19,080 nucleotides of DNA. It comes from JAVBOF01 sp031550915 (lineage in GTDB: Bacteria > Bacillota > Clostridia > Christensenellales > MGBC116941). The notes below the pieces were generated by a model. That model made no database searches. It was given only the letters and a program-made list of their open reading frames with translations, and was not told where the DNA came from. The stretch is from positions 1 to 19,080 of the forward strand of contig JAVBOF010000062.1 of the NCBI GenBank assembly GCA_031550915.1, written 5' to 3'. This document shows, piece after piece, positions 6,423 to 14,483 of this stretch (position 1 is the first letter of the stretch; each line of letters opens with the position of its first letter). The position numbers and the translations under genes are program-made.

Positions 6423-8327
6423 ATGATTATTCGCTTAAAGGACGGCAGCGAAAAGGAGTACCCTTCGGGGCAGACCGTGTTGGAAATCGCAGGGCAAATC
6501 AGCCCAAGGCTTGCAAAGGCAGCTTGTGCTGCTAAAATAAACGGGAAACTTTCGGATATCCGGACACCGATAAACTCAGACTCCGATCTTGAGATATATA
6601 CATTTGAAAACGAAGAGGGAAGAATAGCCTTCAGGCATACTGCTTCGCATATTTTGGCGCAGGCTGTAAAGCGTTTGAATGACAAAGTTGAGCTGGCGAT
6701 CGGCCCTGCGATAGATAGCGGGTTCTATTATGACTTTGACAGGGAACAGAGCTTCTCTGTAGACGAACTGGAATCTATAGAAAATGAAATGCAAAAGATA
6801 ATACAGGAAGACCTTCCTTTAGAACGCTTTGAATTGCCGAGGGACGAAGCGTTAAAGCTTTGCGAGAAGATGGGGGAAAGCTATAAGGTCCAACTGATAC
6901 AGGATTTGCCGGAGAATGAAACAATATCCTTTTACAAACAGGGCGAGTTCACGGATCTTTGCGCAGGCCCGCATATGCCGTCTACCGGCTATATCAAAAA
7001 CATAAAGTTGCTTAGTGTAGCGGGAGCCTATTGGCGTGGCGATGTGCGCAACAAGATGCTCCAGCGTATATATGGAACGGCGTTTGAAAAGAAAGCGGAG
7101 CTCGAAGCCTATCTGCATATGTTGGAAGAGGCTAAGAAACGTGACCACCGCAAGTTGGGCAAGGAGCTGGATCTATTTAGCCTGCATGATGAGGGCCCCG
7201 GTTTTCCGTTTTTTCATCCAAAGGGCATGGTCATACGCAATACATTAGAGGACTATTGGCGAAAGATACATGCTGAGGCTGGTTATCAGGAGATAAAGAC
7301 GCCGATAATATTGAACAGGGATCTTTGGCTGCAATCCGGACACTGGGATCATTACAAGGACAATATGTACTTCACCAAGATAGATGAAGGTGAATTTGCA
7401 GTAAAACCGATGAATTGCCCCGGAGCTATGCTAATGTATAAGCGCCGTATCTACAGCTACAAAGATCTGCCGCTAAGGCTTTGTGAGATGGGGCTGGTGC
7501 ACCGCCATGAAGCATCGGGCGCTTTACACGGTCTTATGCGCGTCCGCTGCTTTACCCAGGATGACGCCCATCACTTTCTAACCAAGGATATGATTCAGCA
7601 AGAGGTACTGGAGATAGTGGCTTTCACTATGAAGGTATACAGCGTATTCGGGTTTAAGTTTTCGATAGAACTTTCTACAAGGCCGGAAAACAGTATGGGA
7701 AGCGATGAAGATTGGAACGACGCTACAGAAGCGCTTAGGGCTTCGCTGGAAAAAGGTGGGCTTGAGTATAAGGTAAACGAAGGGGATGGCGCCTTTTACG
7801 GCCCGAAGATAGATTTCCATCTAGAAGACTGTCTGGGCAGGACATGGCAATGTGGGACCATACAGTTGGACTTCCAGATGCCTGAGAGGTTTGACTTGCA
7901 CTATATCGGCCAGGACGGTGAGAAGCATAGGCCGGTTATGATACATAGGGTGGTATTCGGCTCGATCGAGCGCTTTATCGGAATATTGACCGAGCATTTT
8001 GCCGCAGCGTTCCCCGCTTGGGTCGCGCCGGTTCAGGTAAAAGTCCTTTCGATAACCGAAAGAACCGCTGACGCCGCCGTAGCTCTGGCAAAGGAGCTAA
8101 ACGCATTGGGCTTCCGAGCCGAGTCGGATATCCGAAACGAAAAGATTGGATTCAAGATCCGCGAGGCGCAGATGGAAAAGATACCATACATGCTTCTTAT
8201 CGGTGATAAGGAAATGGAAAACGGCATGGTCTCTTTGCGCTCGCGCAAGGATGGTGACCTTGGCACGTGCAGTAAAGAGAGCTTTGTTTCAAAACTGCGT
8301 GAAGAAATAGATACAAAGTCGATATAA
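6423..8327 (+). CDS. thrS: Threonyl-tRNA synthetase
   Basis: Class II synthetase that charges tRNA-Thr and edits mischarged serine. From the ATG at 6423 it has 634 residues, the usual full length. Order: TGS domain (about 1-60); editing domain with His72 and His76 in HTASH plus Cys180 and His184 in CAGPH; catalytic core with motif 2 around LVHRHEASG (358-366); zinc ligands Cys332 (MNCPG), His383 and His508; motif 3 near VFGSIERF (511-518); C-terminal anticodon-binding domain from about 535. The start is chosen because MIIRLKDGS matches the family N-terminus and a GGAAGG site lies nine bases upstream. ATGs at 6414 and 6417 and a TTG at 6399 are possible but less well placed. It is flanked by its own promoter and terminator. 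Confidence 0.96.
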   Translation: MIIRLKDGSEKEYPSGQTVLEIAGQISPRLAKAACAAKINGKLSDIRTPINSDSDLEIYTFENEEGRIAFRHTASHILAQAVKRLNDKVELAIGPAIDSGFYYDFDREQSFSVDELESIENEMQKIIQEDLPLERFELPRDEALKLCEKMGESYKVQLIQDLPENETISFYKQGEFTDLCAGPHMPSTGYIKNIKLLSVAGAYWRGDVRNKMLQRIYGTAFEKKAELEAYLHMLEEAKKRDHRKLGKELDLFSLHDEGPGFPFFHPKGMVIRNTLEDYWRKIHAEAGYQEIKTPIILNRDLWLQSGHWDHYKDNMYFTKIDEGEFAVKPMNCPGAMLMYKRRIYSYKDLPLRLCEMGLVHRHEASGALHGLMRVRCFTQDDAHHFLTKDMIQQEVLEIVAFTMKVYSVFGFKFSIELSTRPENSMGSDEDWNDATEALRASLEKGGLEYKVNEGDGAFYGPKIDFHLEDCLGRTWQCGTIQLDFQMPERFDLHYIGQDGEKHRPVMIHRVVFGSIERFIGILTEHFAAAFPAWVAPVQVKVLSITERTADAAVALAKELNALGFRAESDIRNEKIGFKIREAQMEKIPYMLLIGDKEMENGMVSLRSRKDGDLGTCSKESFVSKLREEIDTKSI

Positions 8328-8355
8328 TACGTAAATTGGCTGCAGAAGTATATAT

Positions 8356-8390
8356 AAAGGGCATGGCCTGAATTGGGCTTTGCCCTTTTT
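8356..8390 (+). terminator. Rho-independent terminator after thrS
   Basis: AAAGGGCA (8356-8363) pairs with TGCCCTTT (8381-8388), followed by a continuous U run to 8390. The 17-base interior can form a small GCC/GGC inner stem. Confidence 0.85.
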
Positions 8391-8612
8391 GCATGCAAAA
8401 TAAGGAAATAATTAAGATAACGTTTGTTATACATGGTTTGGAAGAATTTATTTTTATTTATTTACAAGTTTATTATAAAGTTATAGGCATGTTGATCCGA
8501 TTAAATTATAGTAGGAATGGGCTTCCCGTATATATTTACAAAAGATCCCGTCCGACCTTGGCAATGTATACCGAAAAGATACAAAGGCTGAGAAATCTTT
8601 TAAATGAGATTT
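8391..8612. other. AT-rich intergenic leader before the surface-protein gene
   Basis: About 220 bases between the thrS terminator and the ribosome site of the surface-protein gene. I find no well-spaced -35/-10 pair and no known riboswitch signature. A small hairpin, AAATCT/AGATTT with an 8-base loop, begins near 8593 and ends just before the AGGGA site. An open frame of 73 codons (8393-8614) starts at the edge of the terminator without a ribosome site and encodes nothing recognisable; I treat it as chance. Confidence 0.4.
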
Positions 8613-8625
8613 AGGGAATGGTGTT

Positions 8626-11600
8626 ATGAAAAAAATTTTTTCTGCGGCGGTCGCTGTTGTAATGACTGCCATTATGCTTATGCCTGCCAATATATCACTG
8701 GCAGAAGCGCAAAACAAAGCTCCAAAGATATCCGCGCCAAAGAAAATAACGGTTATGGATTATACTTTGACCCCGGTTACGGGAATCAAATTTGTTGATG
8801 AGGATGCCGGGGACGGTATTGTAACGGTATTTATAACCGCAAGGACCGGAGTGTTTCATGCCGGTGAAGCGGAGGGCATACAGATTTGGGGTAACCGTAC
8901 CGCACAGTTGACGGTCGAAGGCACGATACCAAGCATCAATTCCTTTATAAAGAATGAAAATTTAAAGTTCGTCGCACCAGAGAATTACAAATATGATATA
9001 CCTCTCGATATAGAGATAAATGATAACGGAAGTACCGGTGAAGGCGGGGCATTGAATGCAGTACGTTCGCTCGCTATTGGCGTGACAATGAGGCCCGATC
9101 CGACCTTTGCCGCGGTTACTCAAATGCCGCTGCCGACGAGTAAAATAATACTGAAAAGCAGCACGCAGTTACCAATAGATACGGATGAACAGACACCCGA
9201 ACCTACAACAGAACCAACACCCGAACCTACCGCCCATTTGTTTACACTGGGCGAGGAGAACGAACCTCCGCAAGCGGAGATAGATACTTTCGCCTTGGAA
9301 TCCATGGCATTGGGCGGCGTGACACTTGGCCTTTTTGCGCCGAAAGCGTCCGTTGATCCGCCACCTCTGACCATAAATGGAGATATCAAAGCGACGGAGG
9401 ATGTTGCTACAGGATTGTTTTTATCGCCGTCTTCAGTAAGCATTACCGCTCCCGAAGCCGGAGATTTGCCGGTTTCCCTAACCTTTGAAGCCGGTTTCGG
9501 AAAACTCAGCCTTGTATCCGTAGGAGGGGCTTCAGGTGTGACCGCGCCTACCAATACCGCTTTAAAAATTGTTTTGGAAGGCACGGCGGCAAAGCTGACG
9601 GAATATCTGAATTACCAGAATTTGCAGTATACTACGGAAGCGAACAGGGGAGATGACGTACCTCTAAGGATAACGCTAAACGATAAAGGACATAATACGA
9701 CCAATACACCGGCAGGAACACCAAACGAGATAATCCTGGATCAAGTGATAAAGATAGATCAGGTAAACGATGCGCCTTCGCTAACGGTACCTACTGGTAT
9801 GCAGGTAGTTGAAGACACCGAAACACCGATCGCCGGCATAACGTTCTCGGATGTTGAGGAAACGCCGTCAGCTGTAATACAGATTAAAATCAGCGCGACT
9901 GCGGGTGTGATAAAGGCTTACGATACAGCTTTACATAGCATAAATGTCAAGGATAACAATACTGGCGCTATCGAACTTGAGGGAGCTATAGGCAATATGC
10001 GCGCCTATCTCGCGACAGATCTGCTGAAATATGCACCGGAGCAGGATTCGACGAAACCTGTCGACATACATGTGACAGTCAATGATATGGGCAATTTTGG
10101 TTCCGGCGGTGCTAAGGAAGTAACAAAGACCATAAAGTTGGTAATAACTCCTGTAAATGATGCACCGACGATTACCGCCCCGGGTTCTATAAATGTTAAA
10201 GAAGACAGGCCGTCGTCAATTACAGGCATTGTATTCGCAGATGTTGACGCGGGCACTTCGCAGATGGTGGCTACGTTTGTATTACCAGCGGATATGGGGA
10301 TGCTTATGGGACAAAACGAAGGCGGTGTATCTGTAACGGGTACCCGATCGGCGACTCTATCCCTTCGCGGAAACCTTGCTGCTATAAATAAATTTATCGC
10401 GGATGGTAAACTGAAATATCAGACTAAGCTGAATGCAATCGGATCGGTAATATTGCAGATTACGATAAGTGATAACGGCAACACCGGAACGGGCGGAACG
10501 CTGGAATCGACGAAGAATACAACGTTGGATATAGATCCAAGCGGGCCGTATATTATATCGCTGACTCCGGAAAACAAAGCCACGGTAGACGGAATGCTGC
10601 TTGATACACTGAAGATCGTTTTTAGTGAACCGCTGACGCGCGGCGCGGATACGATAGAAGCGCTCGATCTGAACGATACCAGCCTGCCTGCATATGTCTG
10701 GGACGCGTCTGATGATACGATGGTCAAACTTTCGCGGACTTATATGAACAACGACACTGTCGAGCTTGTAATTCCAGCTTCAAAGCCGTTGCAGTTCAAC
10801 AAGACCTATATGATAAGCTTGAAACAGGGCAATGTATATGAGACAAACGGCAGACCCAACGAAGCGTACAGTACCGAGGATTTCTGGACATTCACATTAA
10901 TACGCCATGTTGACAGCGTAAGCCTTGATTACAGTAAGTACGTTTTGGAAAAGGGCAAAACTTTGAAACTGGACGCGGAGGTATTGCCCGCTGATGCCAG
11001 TAACAAGAAGCTTAAATGGACATCCAACAAAACCAGCGTTGCGACGGTTGATGCCGACGGTAATGTAAAGGCCGTTGCGCAGGGCGTGGCAATAATAAAG
11101 GCGGAAGCAGAGGATAATGGGATATTTGCGGAATGCGAGATAACCGTATCTTCAGCCCCAACGGCAGTATCATTCAAAGGTTTACCGGAAAAGAACAATA
11201 TGAAACTTGGCGAAACCTATACGATTACGCCAAAGGCAGAACCGGCTGATTCCGCAGGTACATGGGCATGGGAGTTGGATTCAAAGGTTCTATCCGGAGA
11301 TATAAAAGCGGACGGCACAATTAATCTGACAGGAGACGTCATTGGAAACGGAGCTCTGAAATCTACGTTCACACCTATTTTGGGAGACCCTATCGTTACA
11401 GAGATGACTATGCATGTTTTGCCTCCGTCGAGCGGAATCGCGTTCACAACGGCAGACCAACAGCAAGTTTATGTTGGGGCTACGGTGCAACTATCTCCAG
11501 TAATCACACCGACAAACGCATATGATAAAGCCGTAACTTACACGACGGATAAAGCGAATATCGCTAAGGTTGACGAAAAGGGTGTTGTAGAGGGCGTTGC

Positions 11601-12003
11601 GGCCGGTACGGCGACCATTACCGCAGTGGATTCCGAAGGGCATAAAGCCGTAACGTTCGTAGAGGTTTTGGCGCCTCCGTTTGGTCCCGCAACGCCAACG
11701 CCAACGGCTAGTGCTACCGCTACTGTAACGGGTTCGGCGGACCCGTCTTCCACACCTAGGGCAACGGCAGCGGGCAGCTCCACACCAAGAGCTACCGCCA
11801 ACAATACCAACAGTGGCGGAAGCACCAATAGCGGCGGCAGCACCAATTCAAGTACCAATACTTCAACAGCGACAGGTACGGATGATTCAGCTGATCTGCC
11901 GAAAACGGGCGAGAACAACACGGCGCTGGTGATCATAGGCATTTGTATACTGCTTGCGGGCGTAACACTGCTTGTTGTACATCAAAGAAAAAGGCGTACC
12001 TGA
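8626..12003 (+). CDS. LPKTG-anchored surface protein with cadherin-like and bacterial Ig-like repeats
   Basis: A 1125-residue protein exported and probably linked to peptidoglycan by a class A-type sortase. Residues 1-26 form a signal peptide (MKKIFS, hydrophobic core, cleavage near SLA-EA). Four divergent cadherin-like repeats, each opening with an NDAP/VxEDT-type strand and ending with an NDxGxxGxGG-type turn, lie at about 32-155, 246-383, 384-513 and 514-637. The first is separated by a Thr-Pro-Glu linker (190-202). A Big_5-like domain (about 640-758), a Big_2-like domain (760-843), another Ig-like domain (845-932) and a second Big_2-like domain (934-1016) follow, then a Ser/Thr/Asn/Gly-rich wall spanner (1020-1089). 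LPKTG at 1091-1095, a hydrophobic segment and RKRR complete the sorting signal. No enzyme domain is seen; adhesion or a structural role is inferred. The ribosome site (AGGGA) is modest. No sortase gene is in the window. Confidence 0.9.
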   Translation: MKKIFSAAVAVVMTAIMLMPANISLAEAQNKAPKISAPKKITVMDYTLTPVTGIKFVDEDAGDGIVTVFITARTGVFHAGEAEGIQIWGNRTAQLTVEGTIPSINSFIKNENLKFVAPENYKYDIPLDIEINDNGSTGEGGALNAVRSLAIGVTMRPDPTFAAVTQMPLPTSKIILKSSTQLPIDTDEQTPEPTTEPTPEPTAHLFTLGEENEPPQAEIDTFALESMALGGVTLGLFAPKASVDPPPLTINGDIKATEDVATGLFLSPSSVSITAPEAGDLPVSLTFEAGFGKLSLVSVGGASGVTAPTNTALKIVLEGTAAKLTEYLNYQNLQYTTEANRGDDVPLRITLNDKGHNTTNTPAGTPNEIILDQVIKIDQVNDAPSLTVPTGMQVVEDTETPIAGITFSDVEETPSAVIQIKISATAGVIKAYDTALHSINVKDNNTGAIELEGAIGNMRAYLATDLLKYAPEQDSTKPVDIHVTVNDMGNFGSGGAKEVTKTIKLVITPVNDAPTITAPGSINVKEDRPSSITGIVFADVDAGTSQMVATFVLPADMGMLMGQNEGGVSVTGTRSATLSLRGNLAAINKFIADGKLKYQTKLNAIGSVILQITISDNGNTGTGGTLESTKNTTLDIDPSGPYIISLTPENKATVDGMLLDTLKIVFSEPLTRGADTIEALDLNDTSLPAYVWDASDDTMVKLSRTYMNNDTVELVIPASKPLQFNKTYMISLKQGNVYETNGRPNEAYSTEDFWTFTLIRHVDSVSLDYSKYVLEKGKTLKLDAEVLPADASNKKLKWTSNKTSVATVDADGNVKAVAQGVAIIKAEAEDNGIFAECEITVSSAPTAVSFKGLPEKNNMKLGETYTITPKAEPADSAGTWAWELDSKVLSGDIKADGTINLTGDVIGNGALKSTFTPILGDPIVTEMTMHVLPPSSGIAFTTADQQQVYVGATVQLSPVITPTNAYDKAVTYTTDKANIAKVDEKGVVEGVAAGTATITAVDSEGHKAVTFVEVLAPPFGPATPTPTASATATVTGSADPSSTPRATAAGSSTPRATANNTNSGGSTNSGGSTNSSTNTSTATGTDDSADLPKTGENNTALVIIGICILLAGVTLLVVHQRKRRT

Positions 12004-12021
12004 TCTAAATTATCGTAAAGC

Positions 12022-12047
12022 AAAAGGCTCTTAAAAGAGCCTTTTTT
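12022..12047. terminator. Bidirectional terminator between surface-protein gene and lipoprotein gene
   Basis: AAAAGGCTCT (12022-12031) pairs with AGAGCCTTTT (12036-12045) around a 4-base loop, with six T residues at the plus-strand end and an A run at the other. It lies between convergent genes and can serve both. Confidence 0.88.
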
Positions 12048-12073
12048 GTATGTATCCGCTTTTTTACCGATAT

Positions 12074-13069
12074 TTATTTCATGGCGTTTCCGGCAAAGGT
12101 ATTGTCTACAAGTTTATCATACGGTGCTTGCTTATCCAGCTCGCCAGCTTCCGTCATTATCTCCTGCATCAACATAAAGCTTTCTTCTTTCATTATCGGG
12201 TCAGACATCCAAGCATCTACATCCTTGTAGCGCTTTGCCACCGTAGCCAAAAGATCCTCGTCCGTATCCGGAAAATACGGCTTTATAACCTTTGCGATAT
12301 CTTCGGGTTTACTCTCCTGCACCCACTTTTGCCCTTTATACACTGCTTTCATAAAGCGCTGCAGTTTATCTTTATTGGAATCTACATAGCTCTTTTTTAC
12401 TATGAACGCCGTGAATGGGACTTCTCCCGCGACTTCGCCGACGGATGCAACTATATATCCTTTGCCTTCCTTAACAAAGGACGAGGCTGTCGGTTCAAAC
12501 ATTGTTACGTAATCGCCCTGGCCACCCTCAAAAGCGCCTGCCATAAGGTTGAACTGTACATTGGTATCCACATTTACATCTTTGCCGGGAACAAGCCCCT
12601 TGGATTTTAATACATGCTCAAGACACATTTCCGGCATACCGCCCTTTCTGCCACCTATAACCGTCTTGTCTTTCAGGCTTTCCCAACTAAAGTCTTTTTC
12701 TTCCTTCCGGGAAATAAGGAAAGAACCGTCCCTCTTGGTAAGTTGCCCTATAACCACGGCATGGTCTTCCTTGCCCTGATTATACACATAAACTGCTGTC
12801 TCCGGTCCCATAAGCCCAATATCCGCCTGGCCGCTTAACACCGCGGTCATACTTTTGTCGCTGCCACCTCCGTTTGTGAGCTCGATCGTTAACCCTTGCT
12901 CTTCAAAAAAGCCCATTCCCATTGCCGCGTATAGCGGGGAATAGAATACCGAATGGGTCACCTCGTTGATCTGGATCTTTTCCGGCTCAGCTGCTTTACA
13001 GCCTGCAAGGGAAATAAAGATCACCATAAGGGCAACGAAAAGGCATAGTAATACGCGTCCTTTTTTCAT
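12074..13069 (-). CDS. NMT1/THI5-like (NitT/TauT family) ABC transporter substrate-binding lipoprotein
   Basis: A 331-residue lipoprotein that would capture a small solute outside the membrane for an ABC importer. The N-terminus MKKGRVLL, a hydrophobic core and the lipobox LAGC with Cys24 mark lipid attachment. The mature part has the family pattern: a phenylalanine/tyrosine-rich start (HSVFYSPLYAAMGMGFFEEQGL), GQADIGLMGPETA, and a second lobe with GGRKGGMPE. Related proteins bind nitrate, sulfonates, thiamine precursors or purine derivatives; the ligand here cannot be told. The ATG at 13069 is chosen because AAGGAGGA lies seven bases upstream; the frame continues to 13168 but that part is leader. 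No ATPase or permease gene adjoins it: one side is the convergent surface protein and the other the divergent hnd operon. Confidence 0.9.
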   Translation of the reverse strand: MKKGRVLLCLFVALMVIFISLAGCKAAEPEKIQINEVTHSVFYSPLYAAMGMGFFEEQGLTIELTNGGGSDKSMTAVLSGQADIGLMGPETAVYVYNQGKEDHAVVIGQLTKRDGSFLISRKEEKDFSWESLKDKTVIGGRKGGMPEMCLEHVLKSKGLVPGKDVNVDTNVQFNLMAGAFEGGQGDYVTMFEPTASSFVKEGKGYIVASVGEVAGEVPFTAFIVKKSYVDSNKDKLQRFMKAVYKGQKWVQESKPEDIAKVIKPYFPDTDEDLLATVAKRYKDVDAWMSDPIMKEESFMLMQEIMTEAGELDKQAPYDKLVDNTFAGNAMK

Positions 13070-13083
13070 AAACAATCCTCCTT

Positions 13084-13318
13084 CATGGCTAATAAGAAGA
13101 GTCGAAACTGGGCGGCTCGTATACATAGATATTTTGAGCGTTTTACGATGACCGGTTAGCAATACCATGTTTCATACGCTTTTATTCGATCCTTCTTGCC
13201 TCAAACTGTAATCCATATTATTCAGAGCATGCCAAAGAGGTGATTTCAAAAGATTACTGAATTTTAAAGCGTGGAAAATTAAACAGAAAATAATGAATAT
13301 TAATTTATATTTCTGCTA
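13084..13318. other. Divergent intergenic region, lipoprotein / hnd operon
   Basis: About 235 bases without a gene. The part nearest the lipoprotein contains, on the minus strand, TTTGAG (13205-13200) that can pair with CTCAAA (13138-13133), enclosing AGCGT (13180-13176) that can pair with ACGCT (13141-13137). A further short hairpin of the GGT/ACC type lies inside. The two outer pairings share two bases and are therefore partly exclusive. The rest (13206-13318) is AT-rich and shows nothing I recognise. I found no convincing promoter for the lipoprotein gene. Confidence 0.35.
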
Positions 13319-13347
13319 TTAACACAGTGATTGTTATGTGATATAAT
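13319..13347 (+). promoter_or_regulatory. Promoter of the hnd operon, extended -10 type
   Basis: TTAACA (13319-13324) and a perfect TATAAT (13342-13347) are 17 bases apart, with TG one base before the -10 box (TGaTATAAT). An inverted repeat, TAACA (13320-13324) and TGTTA (13332-13336), overlaps the -35 box. The TTGTTA at 13331-13336 resembles one half of a Rex redox-repressor site, but the other half is not matched. Confidence 0.75.
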
Positions 13348-13403
13348 CATCTAGACTTTGATCATTTTTTAACAAACTCTTTAAAATCGTGGGAGGCAGT
13401 AGA

Positions 13404-13886
13404 ATGAGTACAGCACTTGCAAACGACAGGCTCCAGGGCTTCTGTGAGCTGGACGAGGTCATATCCCAGTATAAACACGTCAAAGGGGCGCTTATGCCGG
13501 TTATGCAAAAAGCACAGGATATCTTCGGTTGTATAGACTACGATATACAGGTATATATCGCTGAGAAAATGGGCTTGCCATTGACGGATATATACGGTGT
13601 GGCAACTTTTTATGCTCAATTTGCGCTTGAACCAAAGGGAGAGCATGTAATAGGTGTTTGCCTCGGCACGGCGTGCTATGTAAAGAACGCCCAGAAGATC
13701 GTTGATAAACTTTGCGAAGAGCTTGGAGTTGAAGTCGGCAAAACGACTGACGACGGCAAGTTCACGCTGGAAGCTACCCGCTGCCTTGGTTGCTGCGGCC
13801 TTGCGCCTGTTCTTATGATAGGCGACGATGTTCACGGAAGGCTGACAGTGAATGATATAAAGGGTGTGCTGGAGCAATACAGATAA
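13404..13886 (+). CDS. hndA: NuoE/HndA-like [2Fe-2S] subunit of an NAD(P)-linked hydrogenase-type complex
   Basis: A 160-residue thioredoxin-like ferredoxin of the 24-kDa NuoE family, equivalent to HndA or HydC of NAD(P)-linked FeFe hydrogenases. It relays electrons to or from the flavoprotein subunit. The N-terminal helical part runs to about residue 75 with the family signature YGVATFYAQF (64-73). The [2Fe-2S] ligands are Cys86 and Cys91 (VCLGTAC) and Cys127 and Cys131 (RCLGCCG); the additional Cys130 inside that motif is notable. The ATG at 13404 is preferred to the in-frame GTG at 13389 because the GGGAGG ribosome site (13391-13396) overlaps that GTG codon. It is the first gene of the operon and lies 10 bases before the next one. 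Confidence 0.93.
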   Translation: MSTALANDRLQGFCELDEVISQYKHVKGALMPVMQKAQDIFGCIDYDIQVYIAEKMGLPLTDIYGVATFYAQFALEPKGEHVIGVCLGTACYVKNAQKIVDKLCEELGVEVGKTTDDGKFTLEATRCLGCCGLAPVLMIGDDVHGRLTVNDIKGVLEQYR

Positions 13887-13896
13887 CGGCAAAAGT

Positions 13897-14448
13897 ATGA
13901 AAGATATCTCATTAAATGTATTGGATATCGTCCAGAACTCTATAACAGCAAAGGCTGACCTTATTCAAATAAGCATCGATATCGATGACGTTAAAGATAT
14001 GCTTACCGTCACGATAGAGGATAACGGTATAGGTATGGACGAGGGCATGGTAGAGGCTGTTAAGAGTCCGTTTACCACCACAAGGACCACGAGGAAAGTT
14101 GGCCTGGGTATACCTATGTTTATGGAAAGAGCGGAATCCTCAGGCGGCAGCTTCGAAATCGAGTCTGTGCTTGGGGCGGGTACAAAGCTCAAAGCTGTTT
14201 ACGGGCTTTCCCATATAGACAGGCCGCCACTGGGCGAAATAGGCGAAACGGTATATACACTTATAATCTGTAATCCGGACATTGATTTTAATTTTACTTA
14301 TTCAATAGGCGGAAAGGTATTCTCGCTGGACACCAAAGAGGTACGGGCAGTACTGGGGGACATACCGCTGAACAGCCTTGATGTATCGGAATGGATACGT
14401 GCAACCGTGAATGAGGGGATAGCCGAAATAAACACGGTTCCCGTATAA
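13897..14448 (+). CDS. Stand-alone GHKL (HATPase_c) protein in the hnd operon
   Basis: A 183-residue soluble protein whose first ~105 residues form a histidine-kinase/anti-sigma-factor type ATP-binding fold. The N-box is DIVQNSITAKA with Asn14, the G1 box is EDNGIGM (41-47), the G2 box is GLGIPM (69-74), and GAGTKL lies at 93-98. There is no phosphoacceptor histidine domain, no sensor domain and no membrane segment, so it is not a conventional sensor kinase. Residues about 106-183 form a separate C-terminal part that I cannot assign. The ATG at 13897 has a poor ribosome site but lies 10 bases after hndA, suggesting coupling; a GTG at 13864 inside hndA is an alternative. My recollection is that similar genes accompany clostridial hydrogenase-type operons. 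A protein-switch or assembly role is inference; ATP binding is well supported. Confidence 0.85.
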   Translation: MKDISLNVLDIVQNSITAKADLIQISIDIDDVKDMLTVTIEDNGIGMDEGMVEAVKSPFTTTRTTRKVGLGIPMFMERAESSGGSFEIESVLGAGTKLKAVYGLSHIDRPPLGEIGETVYTLIICNPDIDFNFTYSIGGKVFSLDTKEVRAVLGDIPLNSLDVSEWIRATVNEGIAEINTVPV

Positions 14449-14483
14449 AAATATTATAAATTAGCGGAAAAGGGGATTAGAAA

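Noticed and set aside
8393..8614. 73-codon open frame between thrS and the surface-protein gene
   Set aside because: It starts at the edge of the thrS terminator without a ribosome site, has no recognisable motif and a composition like AT-rich non-coding DNA.
11538..11942. 134-codon minus-strand frame rich in Val, Ala, Leu and Pro opposite the surface protein
   Set aside because: It mirrors the low-complexity wall-spanning repeats on the plus strand and has no independent start signals.
12050..12610. 186-codon plus-strand frame opposite the lipoprotein gene
   Set aside because: It begins right after the bidirectional terminator, has no ribosome site and overlaps a clear substrate-binding protein.
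13084..13318. Known riboswitch (TPP, guanidine or purine type) before the binding-protein gene
   Set aside because: Core signatures of these classes, as far as I can recall them, are not present; only unassigned pairing potential is reported.
13362..13892. 176-codon minus-strand frame opposite hndA
   Set aside because: It is antisense to a gene with a complete [2Fe-2S] signature, good ribosome site and promoter.
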